A DNA stretch of 64,000 bases, taken from the NCBI GenBank assembly GCA_023634235.1, contig JAMKCF010000065.1, positions 434,001 to 498,000 of the forward strand, in the 5' to 3' direction. This stretch comes from Pisaster brevispinus (lineage: Eukaryota > Echinodermata > Asteroidea > Forcipulatida > Asteriidae). A program made the position numbers and the translations under genes. Below are positions 23,640 to 36,422 of this stretch, piece after piece. Under the pieces are notes generated by a model, which ran no database searches, was not told the DNA's origin, and worked only from the letters and a program-made list of their open reading frames with translations. The stretch's first letter is position 1. The number at the start of each line of letters is the position of its first letter.

Positions 23640-24810
23640 TCTGAAACGCAATATACAATCTACTCTACTGTGACTAGACTTAATGAAATCATCAATGATG
23701 TTGTTGGCAATTATAGGCAAGTAATTGTATCTCTCGCCTCTGTCTGGAATCCTGAAACTTAGAATGCATTGTGGTGAAGATGACATGATATACAATCCAC
23801 TCTGTGACTGGACTTCATGACATTGAGAACCGATGTTGGTGGCAATGATGGGCAACAATTCTTGTATACCTAGTCTGTCTGGAATCCTGACTTAGAATGC
23901 ATTGTGATGAAGATGACATGATATACAATCCACTCTGTGACTGGACTTCATGACATTGAGAACCAATGTTGGTGGCAATGATGGGCAACAATTCTTGTAT
24001 ACCTCTGTCTGGAATCCTGACTTAGAATGCATTGTGATGAAGATGACATGATATACAATCCACTCTGTGACTGGACTTCATGACATTGAGAACCAATGTT
24101 GGTGGCAATGATGGGCAACAATTCTTGTATACCTCAGTCTGGAGTCCTGACTTAGAATGCATTGTGATGAAGATGACATGATATACAATCCACTCTGTGA
24201 CTGGACTTCATGACATTGAGAACCAATGTTGGTGGCAATGATGGGCAACAATTCTTGTATACCTCTGTCTGGAATCCTGACTTAGAATGCATTGTGATGA
24301 AGATGACATGATATACAATCCACTCTGTGACTGGACTTCATGACATTGAGAACCAATGTTGGTGGCAATGGTGGGCAACAATTCTTGTATACCTCAGTCT
24401 GGAGTCCTGACTTAGAATGCATTGTGATGAAGATGACATGATATACAATCCACTCTGTGACTGGACTTCATGACATTGAGAACCAATGTTGGTGGCAATG
24501 ATGGGCAACAATTCTTGTATACCTCTGTCTGGAATCCTGACTTAGAATGCATTGTGATGAAGATGACATGATATACAATCCACTCTGTGACTGGACTTCA
24601 TGACATTGAGAACCAATGTTGGTGGCAATGATGGGCAACAATTCTTGTATACCTCTGTCTGGAATCCTGACTTAGAATGCTTTGTGATGAAGATGACATG
24701 ATATACAATCCACTCTGTGACTGGACTTCATTACATCGAGAACCGATGTTGGTGGTAATTATGGGTAACAATTCTTATATGCCTCTGTCTGGAGTCCTGA
24801 CTTAGATGCT
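23640..24810 (+). repeat. 130-bp satellite, about nine copies
   Basis: 'ggaatcctga' or 'ggagtcctga' starts at 23881, 24011, 24141, 24271, 24401, 24531, 24661 and 24791, exactly 130 bp apart. Diverged copies precede them. Central copies alternate 'acctctgtctggaatcc' and 'acctcagtctggagtcc', which implies a 260-bp dimer in part of the array. Edge copies are the most diverged. Confidence 0.93.
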
Positions 24811-26248
24811 TAGTTAACAGTTATTATGAGCATTTAACCACACTGAAGATGATATGGAGAGTTGATCATTTATTGAATGTTCTCGATAACTTATCCTGCC
24901 AGCACAATGCCCTCTTTGATGGCACCCTCTTTTGAAATCTGATCGCCTTTGTTTGACTGAGAAGTATTAACATACTGCGGATCTGGAGATGATAAAAGAC
25001 GAAAGCTGGCACAAAATTTTGTTGAACCTCCTTGAAACTTCCTCACAAAACACATGCTTTCGTCAGTCTGCAACTAGTAGAGATGCCTTTCTTGTATCTG
25101 AGCATCCTGAAGAAGATGGAGAACAAGTCTGGATGCCAGTCTTGTCTGACGTTCATTAACTGACACTGTTTTGTTGATGGTAAAACATGGAGATATTGAT
25201 AGATATTGCAGCATCAAGGTTTTTGTTTAGAGGATTCCCAAGAGGCCATTTTTATCATTGATGGATCAGTAAGGGTGAAAGGGGGAGGGGCCTTACGTAA
25301 ATATTTTGAAATCATATTTACAAATTAAATAGACCACGATAAATATTACAGATCAACTTGAATGAAATTAACACTATTATTATTTTGTTATGAAAAGGTA
25401 CATAAGTGTGTAATGATCACATATAATTGAGTAAAACTCAATACAAATGGTTTCATAATGTAAGAAAGACACATTTTGATCAGTGTCCACTGGGCAAACA
25501 GGCGAGTTTCAACAGAAGCCTAGGAATCCAAACAGCACTGTGACGTCACTTTACAACTCGATCCAAACAAGACAATGTAAAATGCATAGCAACTAAGATA
25601 AACAACCATCATCCAGTCCGTGTTGTGACATAATTTAAGGACTGGTTTTCTGAGGCACTGGTACTTCAGTGTTAATTTCATATTTCATTTGTATGGGTCT
25701 TTGCTGGGAACCATATGCAGGACACTGCCAACGGCGAGAAAAAACAACAACACTAGTTCAAAAATCAAAGAAGCAGGGGCTAGTTTTTCCGATCAAGTTT
25801 CAACAAAATTACAGGGATGAATTACTTCACACTCATGACCAAATAATAACTAAAAACAAAATAAAAAAGGTTAAATAGTGAAATTAGTTTGAGTGATTTC
25901 GTTCAAGTTGATCTTTAATTGTAGGTGATGATGAAGGGTAAAATGCATTCCTCAAAGAAATCAAAATGACTCAGATTTGAACCTGCAATTGGAGAGCAAG
26001 ACAGTAATTTATTCAATACCCAGAGAGTTGGGGTTTTATGTACACCGTTTGGTAATACCCTCAAAGCTGAAAAGATGTAAAAAAAAACCTTGGAGTTTGG
26101 CCATATCCGAATTGATGGCTACAGCTACAGCTATGACTGTTGCTAAGGGTGTTGCCAAGCATGTCCTATACTTCAACGCATGACAAAACGATGCAGCCAT
26201 AGACATAGCCACCAATCTGGACACTGCCTTATTCTGTCTTAGCACGAA
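24811..26248. other. No gene recognised
   Basis: AT-rich DNA with short open frames on both strands and no recognisable protein. Confidence 0.4.
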
Positions 26249-26518
26249 AAGTGTCAATTTCAAAGAGCTGCTTCAGCTCATAAAGGAACTATAAGCGCAA
26301 TACACTATGCTTACCAGAAAAAGGTTACTAGCCAAAATACCATTCCACACATACCAATTGGTATCCTGCTGTTTTTACCTAGCAGAATATTGAAATTGCA
26401 GAATATTGTGCTGAAACCAGTCGCAGACAGTACATAAAGAATGGTATTTTGGCTGGTAACCTTAGTCTGGTGAGCAAAATTGTTTTGTGCTCAGCTCTAT
26501 GAAATTGGGACCCTGAAA
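26249..26518 (+). mobile_element. Palindromic MITE-like element
   Basis: Inner 38-bp arms at 26308-26345 and 26439-26476 are inverted copies with few mismatches, sharing GCCAAAATACCATTC. The homology extends outward imperfectly to 'caatttcaaagagctg' on the left and 'cagctctatgaaattgggac' on the right. Related ends occur near 19060 and 36296. It is non-coding. Confidence 0.7.
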
Positions 26519-27619
26519 TGAATCATCGGCCGCTGATCCATTTTGATCCACTTTGGGCTAAGATTCGTTTAAAGTTGTTTACCGGCAAATAAAACAAATT
26601 GATTTGAAAATTTAAATCCATAGCAAAGGAACAACTTTTCTCAATGATGTGAAATACTATCCAATCATTCTGGCAAGTAGCCTGTTTCTGCTACTAATAT
26701 TCCCATGCTAACCATTTTCACAAGATAGTGTGCAAGTGGAGGTATAAAGAAAGTAATTCACTAATCGTTGCAAACACATTTTACCCTTCATGCATTCCTA
26801 ATGATTCCTCCTTGAAATACACAATGTAGAGCTATATAATCTGGGACAAGAACTAATTGTTTCAGATATGAGCATTGAGTGTAAAAAAAGAAAAAAATGT
26901 CAGCTTTACAGCCAGCCAGTGAAAATTTGGTACAAATTGTTATACTTATTTCACATGAAATTCTCTGTATTAAACCAATGCTGAACCATGTCATTACAGA
27001 AGGTGGGAGACAAGATTGACCAGCGCTTCGAATAAGTTTCATTTAAAATAGAAACCAAAAGGTATATAAAATGAAACACAAGATTGTAAATTGGAACTTT
27101 CTTTCATAATGGGCATAATAAAAAATGGGGACTCTTTGGTTAAGGGGGGCAGAGGGGTTGATTTGCCAAAGTCCCCCCCCCCCCCAATGAATAAAACATA
27201 AGTATACCAATTTCTAATATCGGTTGAAAGTCTTTTTTGCTTTCTATGAAATTGGTTTTTGTCAATGCCTGATTTTAGGAGTGCATTTGGCCCACACACC
27301 TGCCCCCCTGGGTTGTATGCCTATGGTTTCATATCAGTTAAATGTAAGAATCTCAGGGTACCATTTAATTAAGGTTTCATGATTAGAAATGGTATTCAAA
27401 GATCTCTTATAAAATCACATAACTCTAAATTCAACATAACCAATCCATGATGCCTTCCACAGTATTAGAAACAAAAGCCAAGTTTGACTTTGATAAGAAG
27501 CAATGCTTTAAATAACAAGACAAATGATGGCTCTTATATTGTCTTTCTGTTACTTTGAGTAATTTTGGAACAATTTCCAATTATCATGAGAGGATAGGCC
27601 AGTAACTTAGTCTGAAACT
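26519..27619. other. No gene recognised
   Basis: AT-rich DNA with a C13 run at 27173-27185. Short open frames only. Confidence 0.4.
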
Positions 27620-27772
27620 ATACACGTATGTTGATGCATCTGAGTGCATCGTTGCAGAACATAATCACCAGGTGAAATCTGAACTACTCCACCGAGTGAC
27701 ATGAAAAAGCCAGATTTCATTGTATTTTGTGAAAATGCACAAACAAAATGCGTTCAATATTTGTTTTATATT

Positions 27773-28071
27773 AACTCACACAAAGATCCTTGAAGTTTGA
27801 AATTTGCTTCTCAATAACAAAATAAACATGGAAACACGTCCACTCCACTCTAAAATTCTAAAAACCTCTTCTAAACAACATGGATGACTCCATGTAGAAA
27901 CTAACCTAGTCTGCCACGACACGACATTGTCTCATCCAAAGTGTCCTATAACTTTCCATAAAGAACTCTTAGATTAAAGTTTGGAGCATTGTGGCAGTGT
28001 ACATGTTAAAAAAAGGATGACATGTGACATGTATGCCACCAATCAAATAACAAGGATCTGCGTGTGCAGTG
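27773..28071 (+). mobile_element. Palindromic-ended element, AACTCACACA family, copy 2
   Basis: It begins 'aactcacacaaagatccttg' and ends 'caaggatctgcgtgtgcagt', an imperfect terminal inverted repeat. It shares the blocks 'acaaaataaacatggaaac' and 'caccaatcaaat' with the copy at 21799-22157. Confidence 0.6.
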
Positions 28072-28358
28072 TATCAACATTAATACTGTATTGTTCTGTC
28101 AGACACCAAACGATAAATGTTCACCCAACACATTTCCAGAAATAAATTTCCCATTTTCCTCAGTCAATGAAATGTGTCTTTTCATTCAAAATATATTAAC
28201 AACAGCCCAATATCAAAATGCACTACAATCAGTGAACGATTTCCCTTGAACAGCATCTCAAAATGCGACACAAAATGTATCAGTTGCTACAGTACTCAAA
28301 AATCATAATTTGCTACTCAATATTAGCATTCAGTGTCCACAAAACAAAGTTCAGTCGA

Positions 28359-28684
28359 AAAAGGCATGGAGTACTTTCGGTAATTACTCCACAAGTTTAT
28401 TGACCATAAAAACTTACTCGGTAAAGAGCACTGGAAAGCTGTTGATCTTATAAAAACATTATTACAAAACAATGTAGTTTTAGAGAAAAAAGGTAAATTT
28501 TCAACCCAAAATTTGAACCTGAAAAATGCTTCAGGCATGAAGCCTTTCTCGGGCATCTCAAAGCACACAATTCTATGCAAGGGTGTTTTGCTTTCATTAA
28601 TTTCTTGCAACTTCGATGACCAATTGGGACACATCAAGTGTGGGTACTGGTCTTTGACAATTACCAAAAGTATACACTGCCTTT
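28359..28684 (+). mobile_element. MITE-like element with AAAGGCA ends
   Basis: The left end 'aaaggcatggagtacttt' and 'cggtaattactc' pairs inversely with the right end 'gacaattaccaaaagtatac' and 'actgccttta'. The interior includes 'aagggtgttttgctttcatt' and 'cttgcaacttcgatgacc'. From memory this resembles a repeat very common in starfish genomes. It is non-coding, and the 114-codon minus-strand frame across it is incidental. Confidence 0.65.
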
Positions 28685-28689
28685 AAGTG

Positions 28690-29690
28690 ACATTTTGCTA
28701 TGCAAACTTTCTGGACAATTTGCTCCCTAATGTTTGATTTCACCTTTCATTTCTTGACAGTATGAGTGTTGTTTTTAAACTCTAATGGGTTATGATTTTA
28801 GGAGAATATTGATACAGTACCCAATGTGTCATATATTGAGTTTTTCATTAAACAAAATCCAACATATTGCTACATGCCATTTACACAGTCATGCTTATTT
28901 CCCTCTTCCTTTTAGGTACATTACTTTGGTTTTTGTCCAATCTATTTTAAAAGTAATCAAAATGGAACCCAACATTGTTTATGTTAAAAATGACGACTGC
29001 CACACCCATGGTAAAATGCTGCTCAAGATGTTTGCCAGACCCGTTGGTCCGGCACGCGATGTCCATAGTTGGGTGAGAGACTCGGCCTGACCAATGGCAG
29101 TGATAGGTGTCCCAAAAGAGTTAAAGTCGACCTACACCATGTATCTGCCAACGATTACGTGCAAAACTTATCCGGCTGCGCAATAAGTAACCGTAGTATG
29201 TTCCGATTCAGAAGCACGCTCATTAAAAACTAAGGTGCTGCTGCATGCTACTGCTGATGCGCATTGTGATTTGTAGTCTTAAAAAAACAACAAAGAGTTT
29301 CCAGTGTGGGTATAGGAACGACAGCCAAATCAAGATACAGAATAAAGTTTTGTTGTAAAAAGGGAAAAGTTTATGAATCATCCCAACAATTTCCGAGCCC
29401 TTTTCTCTCGGTATGAAACTTAAAATAAAACAGGAGTTTTTCAAAGTAATTGAGAAGTCATCTCAATGGATGATGCCTCAATTGAGTAATGCCTTAATGC
29501 CTTACTGAGTAAAATACTCAATAAACCGAGTACAATCTGAAAGTACTGCTGTCACAAGAAATCATATTTTAGACTTTGGCCTAAACACAACAAGTTTGCA
29601 AAATGTGAATGGGCAAACCAAGATTCTATCATACTCTGCTGATGTTAAGAAAAAAACAATGTCCAGTACCTTCACAGAAGAAACTATGGT
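28690..29690. other. No gene recognised
   Basis: A CpG-containing block at 28960-29220 opens with ATGGAACCC and is open for about 43 codons (ending SWVRDSA at a TGA). It matches no family I know and could be an exon or an old repeat. Confidence 0.35.
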
Positions 29691-29697
29691 TTCAGCT

Positions 29698-30275
29698 ATG
29701 CTCACACCAGTTCTTTGTGATGCTTATGCACCAGTTCCTGGAGATACTCACACCAGTTCTTGGAGATGTTCATGTGAGTCCTGGGAGACGCTCACACGAG
29801 TCTTGGAGACGCTCACACCAGTCTTGGAGATGCTCACACCAGTCTTGGAGATGCTCACACCAGTCTTAGAGATGTTCACACCAGTCTTAGAGATGTTCAC
29901 ACCAGTCTTGGAGATACTCACACCAGTTCTTGGAGATGTTCACGTGAGTCCTGAGAGATGCTCACACCAGTCTTGGAGATGTTCACACCAGTCTTGGAGA
30001 TGCTCTCACCAGTCTTAGAGATGTTCACACCAGTCTTAGAGATGTTCACACTAGTCTTAGAGATGCTCTCACCAGTCTTGGAGACGCTCTCACCAGTCTT
30101 AGAGATGTTCACACTAGTCTTAGAGATGCTCTCACCAGTCTTGGAGACGCTCACACCAGTCTTGGAGATGCTCACTCTTGGAGACGCTCGTGTGAGTCCT
30201 CGGAAATGCTCACACAAGTCTTGGAGATGCTCTCACCATTTTGCAGAGATGTTCACACCAGTCTTGAAGAAGCTC
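29698..30275 (+). repeat. 21-bp minisatellite
   Basis: About 27 copies of a 21-bp unit, typically 'ctcacaccagtcttggagat' plus g, with GCTC/GTTC and TTGG/TTAG variants. The unit is seven codons, so frames open on both strands (MLTPVLE plus, SISKTGV minus). That is a consequence of period and not evidence of protein. Confidence 0.92.
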
Positions 30276-30279
30276 ACAT

Positions 30280-31660
30280 CGGTAGTGGCAGATTCCAGCA
30301 GGAGCTGTGGCCACTAAGCCCCCACTGGCAAATGACACATGGGATCACTGTCTCCAAACCATCAATGGTGATGACATCTTACTAATAGGCCTGCATAACA
30401 ACAAATGCAGTATTGGCAATCTCTTCCATTCCTTCTTCATCTGTGAGACAAAGCAACACCTCAGCTGGGCATCCTGTATGAAATTGTCTAATTACATCGT
30501 TAATATACAGAGAATTACCATTTTGATTTGTTTCTTTTTCTCACTGCATGATCCTGGCCCATTTAGAGCTGCTATATAAGCACATGAATTGTTCTACAAA
30601 TAAACTGAACGGGAATTATAAGTTTTTGATCCAAGTTCTTTTTTAACAATATGGTTGGTGTGTCTTTTTGCAATCATAACAGATCTATTAAATTGAGAAG
30701 GAAGATGCATAACCTATGCTGAGGGCTGATTTAATGCAATCCAAATCAATGGTTTCAAGCCCAAGCTTGTACTTCCCTTAAGTTGAAATTAGCTCATAGT
30801 TACAATTCCTGCTGGGAACAAATTTATTAAAGTGACTGCTAATAAGGGTAACAAACTTGAATTTTCAGTCAGTGATTAGATTGTACCAATGAAAGTAAAA
30901 AGTAGCTACGCAAGGATACACAAAATGTGGATCTAGAATGAATTGAGGAATCTTGGAGGAATTCAATGTATTTCATGTGGAGTTTGTGACTTTTGTTGAA
31001 ACATAGTTTCAGAAATTGGTTTTTACACAGCATAAAGCCATGTAATAACCCTAGACCCAATGCCTCTAATCTGTGACACTAACTTTAATTTCTCAGTGAG
31101 AGTCTCCTCAAAAAGTTACCTTTTTTAATTTTGGCAGACAGTATTTAGTAAGTTGCTTGGTTGGTAAACTGGTGGTGCTTTTGCGATCACAGCAAAAAGA
31201 AGGCTGGTATGCATGTGATCGCATCAGTGCAAGAGTTGCGGTATGAACCCAAAACCAGCTCAAAGCGTTAATGTAGGCACTGTGAAAACGTTTTGTAAAC
31301 AAAAATACAAAGACTTATGTAACTTACGTAAGAGTTTAACCCATGATTACCTCAAAGCATTGATGGAAGTACATGTAACTGATGGACAAATATTTGTTCA
31401 CAACTTTTGTTATAAGTTGAATAAGCATTCCAATATTTGTATTACTTTAAAGTAAACTGAAAAGTTCAAAAACTGAAAATAAATTCGAGTAACAGCAGTT
31501 GAACCCACAACCATCTCAAAGCGTTTAATAGAAGTACAAGTACAAGTTGCTGACTTACAAATGATGTTTCAAGAGTTTACGTGAAATTGTTCAACGAGGC
31601 ATTTTGATATTTCCAGGTGACACAATTTGATGATTTTGTCCTTCAACGACTCAGCAATTT
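30280..31660. other. No gene recognised
   Basis: AT-rich DNA without recognised exons or defined repeats. Confidence 0.4.
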
Positions 31661-31665
31661 GCATG

Positions 31666-31789
31666 TTTAATGCCTTCGAGCATCTATAGGCAACTTGGGT
31701 GGGACTTGAACCCACAACCCTCTGCATGGTAGAGCAGATGTCATACCTTAGACCACCAAGATTGCCTATGCATGCTCAAAAGTATTAAA
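31666..31789 (-). repeat. tRNA-like sequence inside a longer palindrome
   Basis: The minus strand of 31689-31766 has an A box (TGGTCTAAGGT), a perfect B box (GGTTCAAGTCC) in a 5-bp T stem, and an acceptor-like GGCAA/TTGCC pairing. The anticodon loop would be eight bases, and the acceptor stem has an inserted T. Pairing continues beyond the tRNA: arms 31666-31702 and 31753-31789 are inverted copies with about 80% match by eye. It is a tRNA-derived element or pseudo-tRNA, not a normal tRNA. Confidence 0.65.
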
Positions 31790-32970
31790 GTAACTACATA
31801 AAGCAAGTCGCTGAATAACAAAATACCAACAGTCACAAAAAGTTTAAAATGTAACTTCACTTACAATTGAACTTTTTGCTGTGCCTCTGAAATCAATACA
31901 AAAAGCGTTATAAATTTCAATTTTATCCATGGAGAATCAGTGGTCAGGAAAAGAAACTTGTATAAGGGTGTGTCACACGTATTACCTGCTAACTGAGAAA
32001 CTAATGTATTATCAACTTTGGTGGACTCTTTTTGTTAATACCCACCAAAAATGTGAATGTTTTGCTAGAGAGTTTGTGCACATTTATTTTAAGGCTTAAT
32101 CCGAATGCACATTTTGAAAAAAAGGCAGCAGTGATTTTGGGGACTTTGAATTACATGTCTTCCATTTTGACAGTATTTCAAATGGAAACATTTATCTGAA
32201 TGATTGATACTACTTGTATAAAATTTTATTCAGCTGTTGTTTATTTGCACGTTGTTTTTATTATTCTAATGCTTATTATTTTATTTGTTTTGACAATTAT
32301 CAATTCTGTACACTCTCTTTAATGACTCACAACTAACTCACCTCAGACAGATTTACTTTGATACGCTTATTATCGGGAATTGTTCTTTTGATCCAACTGT
32401 AACTCTTCATGCATTTTGAAACTATTCTAAACAATTTTTCTTTTGTCTTCAGATAGGTGCACTTGTCATTTGCTTTGCTCATTGCATTCATTAAAATTAA
32501 AACAAACATGCTGGCAAATTCATTTCTGTTAAAAGGTGATTCTGTGTAATGATTCTGTGAGGGCCAAGGCACACTTCTTTTTTTTTGCTTTTTACACAGG
32601 ATGAATATGAATTTAGTTTGAATTTTTAACGATAAAATGATTCTACATGGATTTTGATGTGCAACATTTTCCGGTCTTACTCCCCTCCAAAATTTGTATC
32701 TTTTGAGTCGGTTCAGAAAAGATTTCTCCTTATGCTGTGGAATTGGGGGGGGGGGGGCATTAAATCCTACTAAAATGAAAAGCTGTTACAGAACAGAAGG
32801 TTTTCTGGATGTTCCATCCCCTGTTCACCATTTCATAGCCTTGAATGTTCCTAGGGTAATGATTTTCCTTTCCCTTTAAATATTTTTTTCTCTCATTTTT
32901 AGTACATGTGTATTTGGCTTGCAATATATACATGTACTAGATGGGGTTAAGCATCTGTGTTTAATTTCAA
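31790..32970. other. No gene recognised
   Basis: AT-rich DNA with a G13 run at 32745-32757. No exon is recognised. Confidence 0.4.
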
Positions 32971-32974
32971 AATG

Positions 32975-33550
32975 TTCAAACTGAACTTGTGATTCTGGTT
33001 TAACCATTCAACTGTTTCTTGTGACTGAACTTGAAATTCTGGTTTAACCATTCAACTGTTTCTTGTGACTGAACTTGTAATTCTGGTTTAACCATTCAAC
33101 TGTTTCTTGTGACTGAACTTGTGATTTTGGTTTAACCATTCAACTGTTTCTTGTGACTGAACTTGTGATTTTGGTTTAACCATTCAACTGTTTCTTGTGA
33201 CTGAACTTGTAATTCTGGTTTAACCAGTCAACTGTTTCTTGTGACTGAACTTGTGATTTTGGTTTAACTGTTCAACTGTTTTTTGTGACTGAACTTGTAA
33301 TTCTGGTTTAACCGTTCAACTGTTTCTTGGGACTGAACTTGTGATTTTGGTTTAACCGTTCAACTGTTTCTTGTGACTGAACTTGTGATTTTGGTTTAAC
33401 TGTTCAACTGTTCCTGTGACTGAACTTGTGATTTTGGTTTAACTGTTCAACTGTTTTTTGTGACTGAACTTGTAATTCTGGTTTAACCGTTCAACTGTTT
33501 CTTGGGACTGAACTTGTGATTTTGGTTTAACTGTTCAACTATTCCTTGTG
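32975..33550 (+). repeat. 44-bp minisatellite
   Basis: About 13 copies of a 44-bp unit containing 'tgactgaacttgtgattttg' and 'gtttaaccattcaactgttt'. CCATT/CCGTT/CTGTT and TTCTGG/TTTTGG variants alternate. The unit is not a multiple of three. Confidence 0.93.
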
Positions 33551-33559
33551 ATTTCAATC

Positions 33560-34340
33560 CAAACTACTGCACAGGGTTCCTGTGATCGCTATTTTGATCT
33601 GAACTGTAAAGTAGCAGTTATAATACCACTTTGAAATGGTGGGGACATCTACTGACTAGAAGGGTGATGTACACAAGTGTTATAGGGTTTTAAAGACTTT
33701 TCAAGCTACTTAATAACAATCTTGTCAAGATTTTCTGTGAGCAAAAAAGTCAGAAACCAGATTAAGGAAGAAAAACAATTTTGGAAAAAAATTGAAAATA
33801 AATCTGCTGGCCGTGGAAGGGGGAGGGGGCTTTACCACTATAAAGCTATATTCATTTTATGTTTCACCACATCATAAATATTTGACTTATGAAAAGGTAC
33901 ACAAATTACTATCAATCCCAGGGAAACCTCGACCCAAACAGTAAAGATAATACAAGATGCGTAATATATATCTGCACCATGCTGACATCCTGGTGGACTG
34001 ACCATGAGGCACAAATCCAATAGAAAAGTTGATTGAGAGCATTGTGTTCAGATGCAAACAGACCACTGTATAAGACCCTAAGAACCATGTCAGAAACAGA
34101 GTTTCTACTTCACTACACTAATCTTACATCAGCTGTTATGATTAGGCCACGAACAAAAATGTGTTGGCATGTACCCTCCAAAAAGTATTAACATGTGACT
34201 TAATTATTGTGAACCAATGGTTCCTTTTCCATTTCCCAATATGGCATGAAATTCACATAATAATAATAATAAGTATTTGATAGTTTATTGAATTTATATT
34301 GCACTCTCTCCAGGACCAGCCATGTGTTCAGGATGTATAC
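33560..34340. other. No gene recognised
   Basis: AT-rich DNA with a short GGGGGAGGGGG stretch near 33823. Nothing else is defined. Confidence 0.4.
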
Positions 34341-34345
34341 ATACA

Positions 34346-34515
34346 AAAAGCTAAACATTATAAAAAGCTAAAAAATTATAAAAAGCTAAAAATTATAAAA
34401 AGCTAAAAAATTATAAAAAGCTAAAAAATTATAAAAAGCTAAAACTTATAAAAAGCTTTTTTTTTAATGTTAAAAGGTAGAAATCTTAAAAAGCTAAAAA
34501 TGTTAAAAAGCTAAA
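34346..34515 (+). repeat. Short tandem repeat, 17-18 bp unit
   Basis: About nine copies of 'aaaaagctaaaaaattat' with length changes in the A runs, degrading toward the right. Confidence 0.88.
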
Positions 34516-34519
34516 AAAA

Positions 34520-35440
34520 AGGATTTGTAAAATTGTTTATAAAAATATTTCAAATTTCAACATTCACACTGAACATTCATATAGGCCTACTCAATCATTC
34601 TAATCATCACAACATCACAGTAATAAAACAGCCACAACCTGAAAAAAAGTTGTAATACCACTCAAGACCTGTGGCCATGAACTTAAAAGACAACTTGTAA
34701 AAACTTTCTTTTGAGCACAAAAATAAAACAAACGCCTAATTTGTACTTTTTGTTTTCCCTCTCAATCATCTTAGGAGATACAACAACATAAAGATTGCAA
34801 TTTGTTAGAAGTTTGTGGAATCAAGAATCTATCTGTTCTTGAAACATATTTTCTGTTGAATATTGCAACATTCAATTGATGAGTTCTTCCTACACCTTGA
34901 TTGGCAATCAAAACAATGCAATCTCTCAACCTTAAATTGTTATGAATGGGTTGGTTTTGTCTCACTTGGTACTGTGCTTCTACCTGATTAACATATAGAT
35001 GGGAAATGCAGGTGATGTGGAAGATGGCAGTGGATGTAGTACAGGCCCGTAGCAAGGAGACCTGAGGGGCTAAGAATGGAGTATACTGATTTAGATCACA
35101 GTATACATGTACCTCTCTGATGTTTGTACATATGGATCTTGGGCAGAGATGTTGACCCAGTGTGGGTCCTTTCTCTATGCCCAGTGCATAAGTAATATGA
35201 GAAACTAGCATTCTTAATGGTGTTGATCAGCAAGGAATTCAAAACCTAATGGCCATTTAGGTTATGAATTCCTACTGGGGTTTAAGAATTGGGGGGGGGG
35301 GGGCACTGATGACAGTAAGCATATACACTGGTACAAGTTCATGTCAGGCAAAACTGACCCAGTGTAGTAGTAGTACTACTGATGCTGCCCCAGCGATGAT
35401 GCCTGCTCTATTTGCTGTAAATACAATAGGGTCTTAGTTT
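34520..35440. other. No gene recognised
   Basis: A 146-codon open frame lies on the minus strand at 34771-35211. It shows no recognisable domain and no clear splice signals, so it is not called. A G13 run is at 35291-35303. Confidence 0.35.
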
Positions 35441-35550
35441 TAGCAGGTGAGGCAACCCCCCCTCTCTGCGACAGGTTGTAACGGGCTACAGGTTAACGTT
35501 AGCAGATACCAGATTAGTATAAGCACCTGACCTGACTGGGTGTGATGTGA
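35441..35550 (+). repeat. Dispersed direct repeat, copy 1
   Basis: It shares 'acaggttgtaacgggctaca', 'cgttagcagata' and 'acctgacctgac' with 36423-36537. Confidence 0.85.
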
Positions 35551-35559
35551 TGTTGGTGA

Positions 35560-36420
35560 CTGTATAAAAGGTCTGTTTCTTACAAAGAGGTTTGAGAAGA
35601 AACAAATTACATTACAGAAAATTTGTTCTTCCTTTTTCAATCAGTATATCAATAACTTTCCTTAAGAGTATTGAGGAGGACAGGGGTGGCCCCCGGGCCC
35701 AACGGGCCACCACCTGGAGATGGTACATCCTCCCAAAGGAAAGTCCATTAAAGTGAAGGAGGGACCTCCATCATTTCTCTGCTCACTTCTCAGTTGAGAG
35801 ATTCGGAGATTGATGAGTCTACGTGAGAACGGATGTACAAAATATGCAACCTTTTATTGTTCTTGAACTGCAAAGGTTTGTCATAATTATGAATCCAAGT
35901 TTAAACTAACTATGATTGCCTTGTAACGAGATACAAGGATGTGGGGCTAGGGGCCTGTAAGTGTGGCCCAATTTCAAGCTGAAGCTCTACCGAACATTTA
36001 GCCCTGTGCACCATAGATATTACCTGTAGAAATGATGACCATGTAAGTACCATGTGAAAATGGTCTCCAGGCGCGACCAAGTACATTGAAATAAGTACGA
36101 ATGACACATGGATCTTTTATCTACAAAACAGTGCACTGCACCCCACACAAGGTGCACAGCTTCTGTCAGTCGTTTGGGTAGGCACTGACAGTTGCAATTA
36201 AAGGGTGGAACTATACTGGTCTAATCAACCAAGCACAGGCAGAAATCAACCAATCAAATGGGCAGATTGCTTATGATTGCTCCCACGATATTTTCTTGCT
36301 CGACAGCTTTCTGAAATTGGGCCCTGCCATTAACTTTTGAAGAAACCTGTCCTCACCACCATGATGTAAGATCTTAATGGTGTGTTCTATGACATCTATG
36401 CTACAATCTAGGGGTGTCTT
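35560..36420. other. No gene recognised
   Basis: Near 36200-36325 the sequence ends in 'ctttctgaaattgggccctg', similar to the end of the element at 26249-26518. No exon is recognised. Confidence 0.4.
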
Positions 36421-36422
36421 GT

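Noticed and set aside
29596..30317. Heptad-like repeat proteins on both strands
   Set aside because: Product of a 21-bp minisatellite; frames are open in both directions, which argues against selection on protein.
31689..31766. Functional tRNA gene
   Set aside because: Eight-base anticodon loop, bulged acceptor stem and extended flanking pairing; kept only as a tRNA-like repeat.
34771..35211. 146-codon minus-strand frame
   Set aside because: No recognisable family, no hydrophobic or repeat structure, and no convincing start or splice context.
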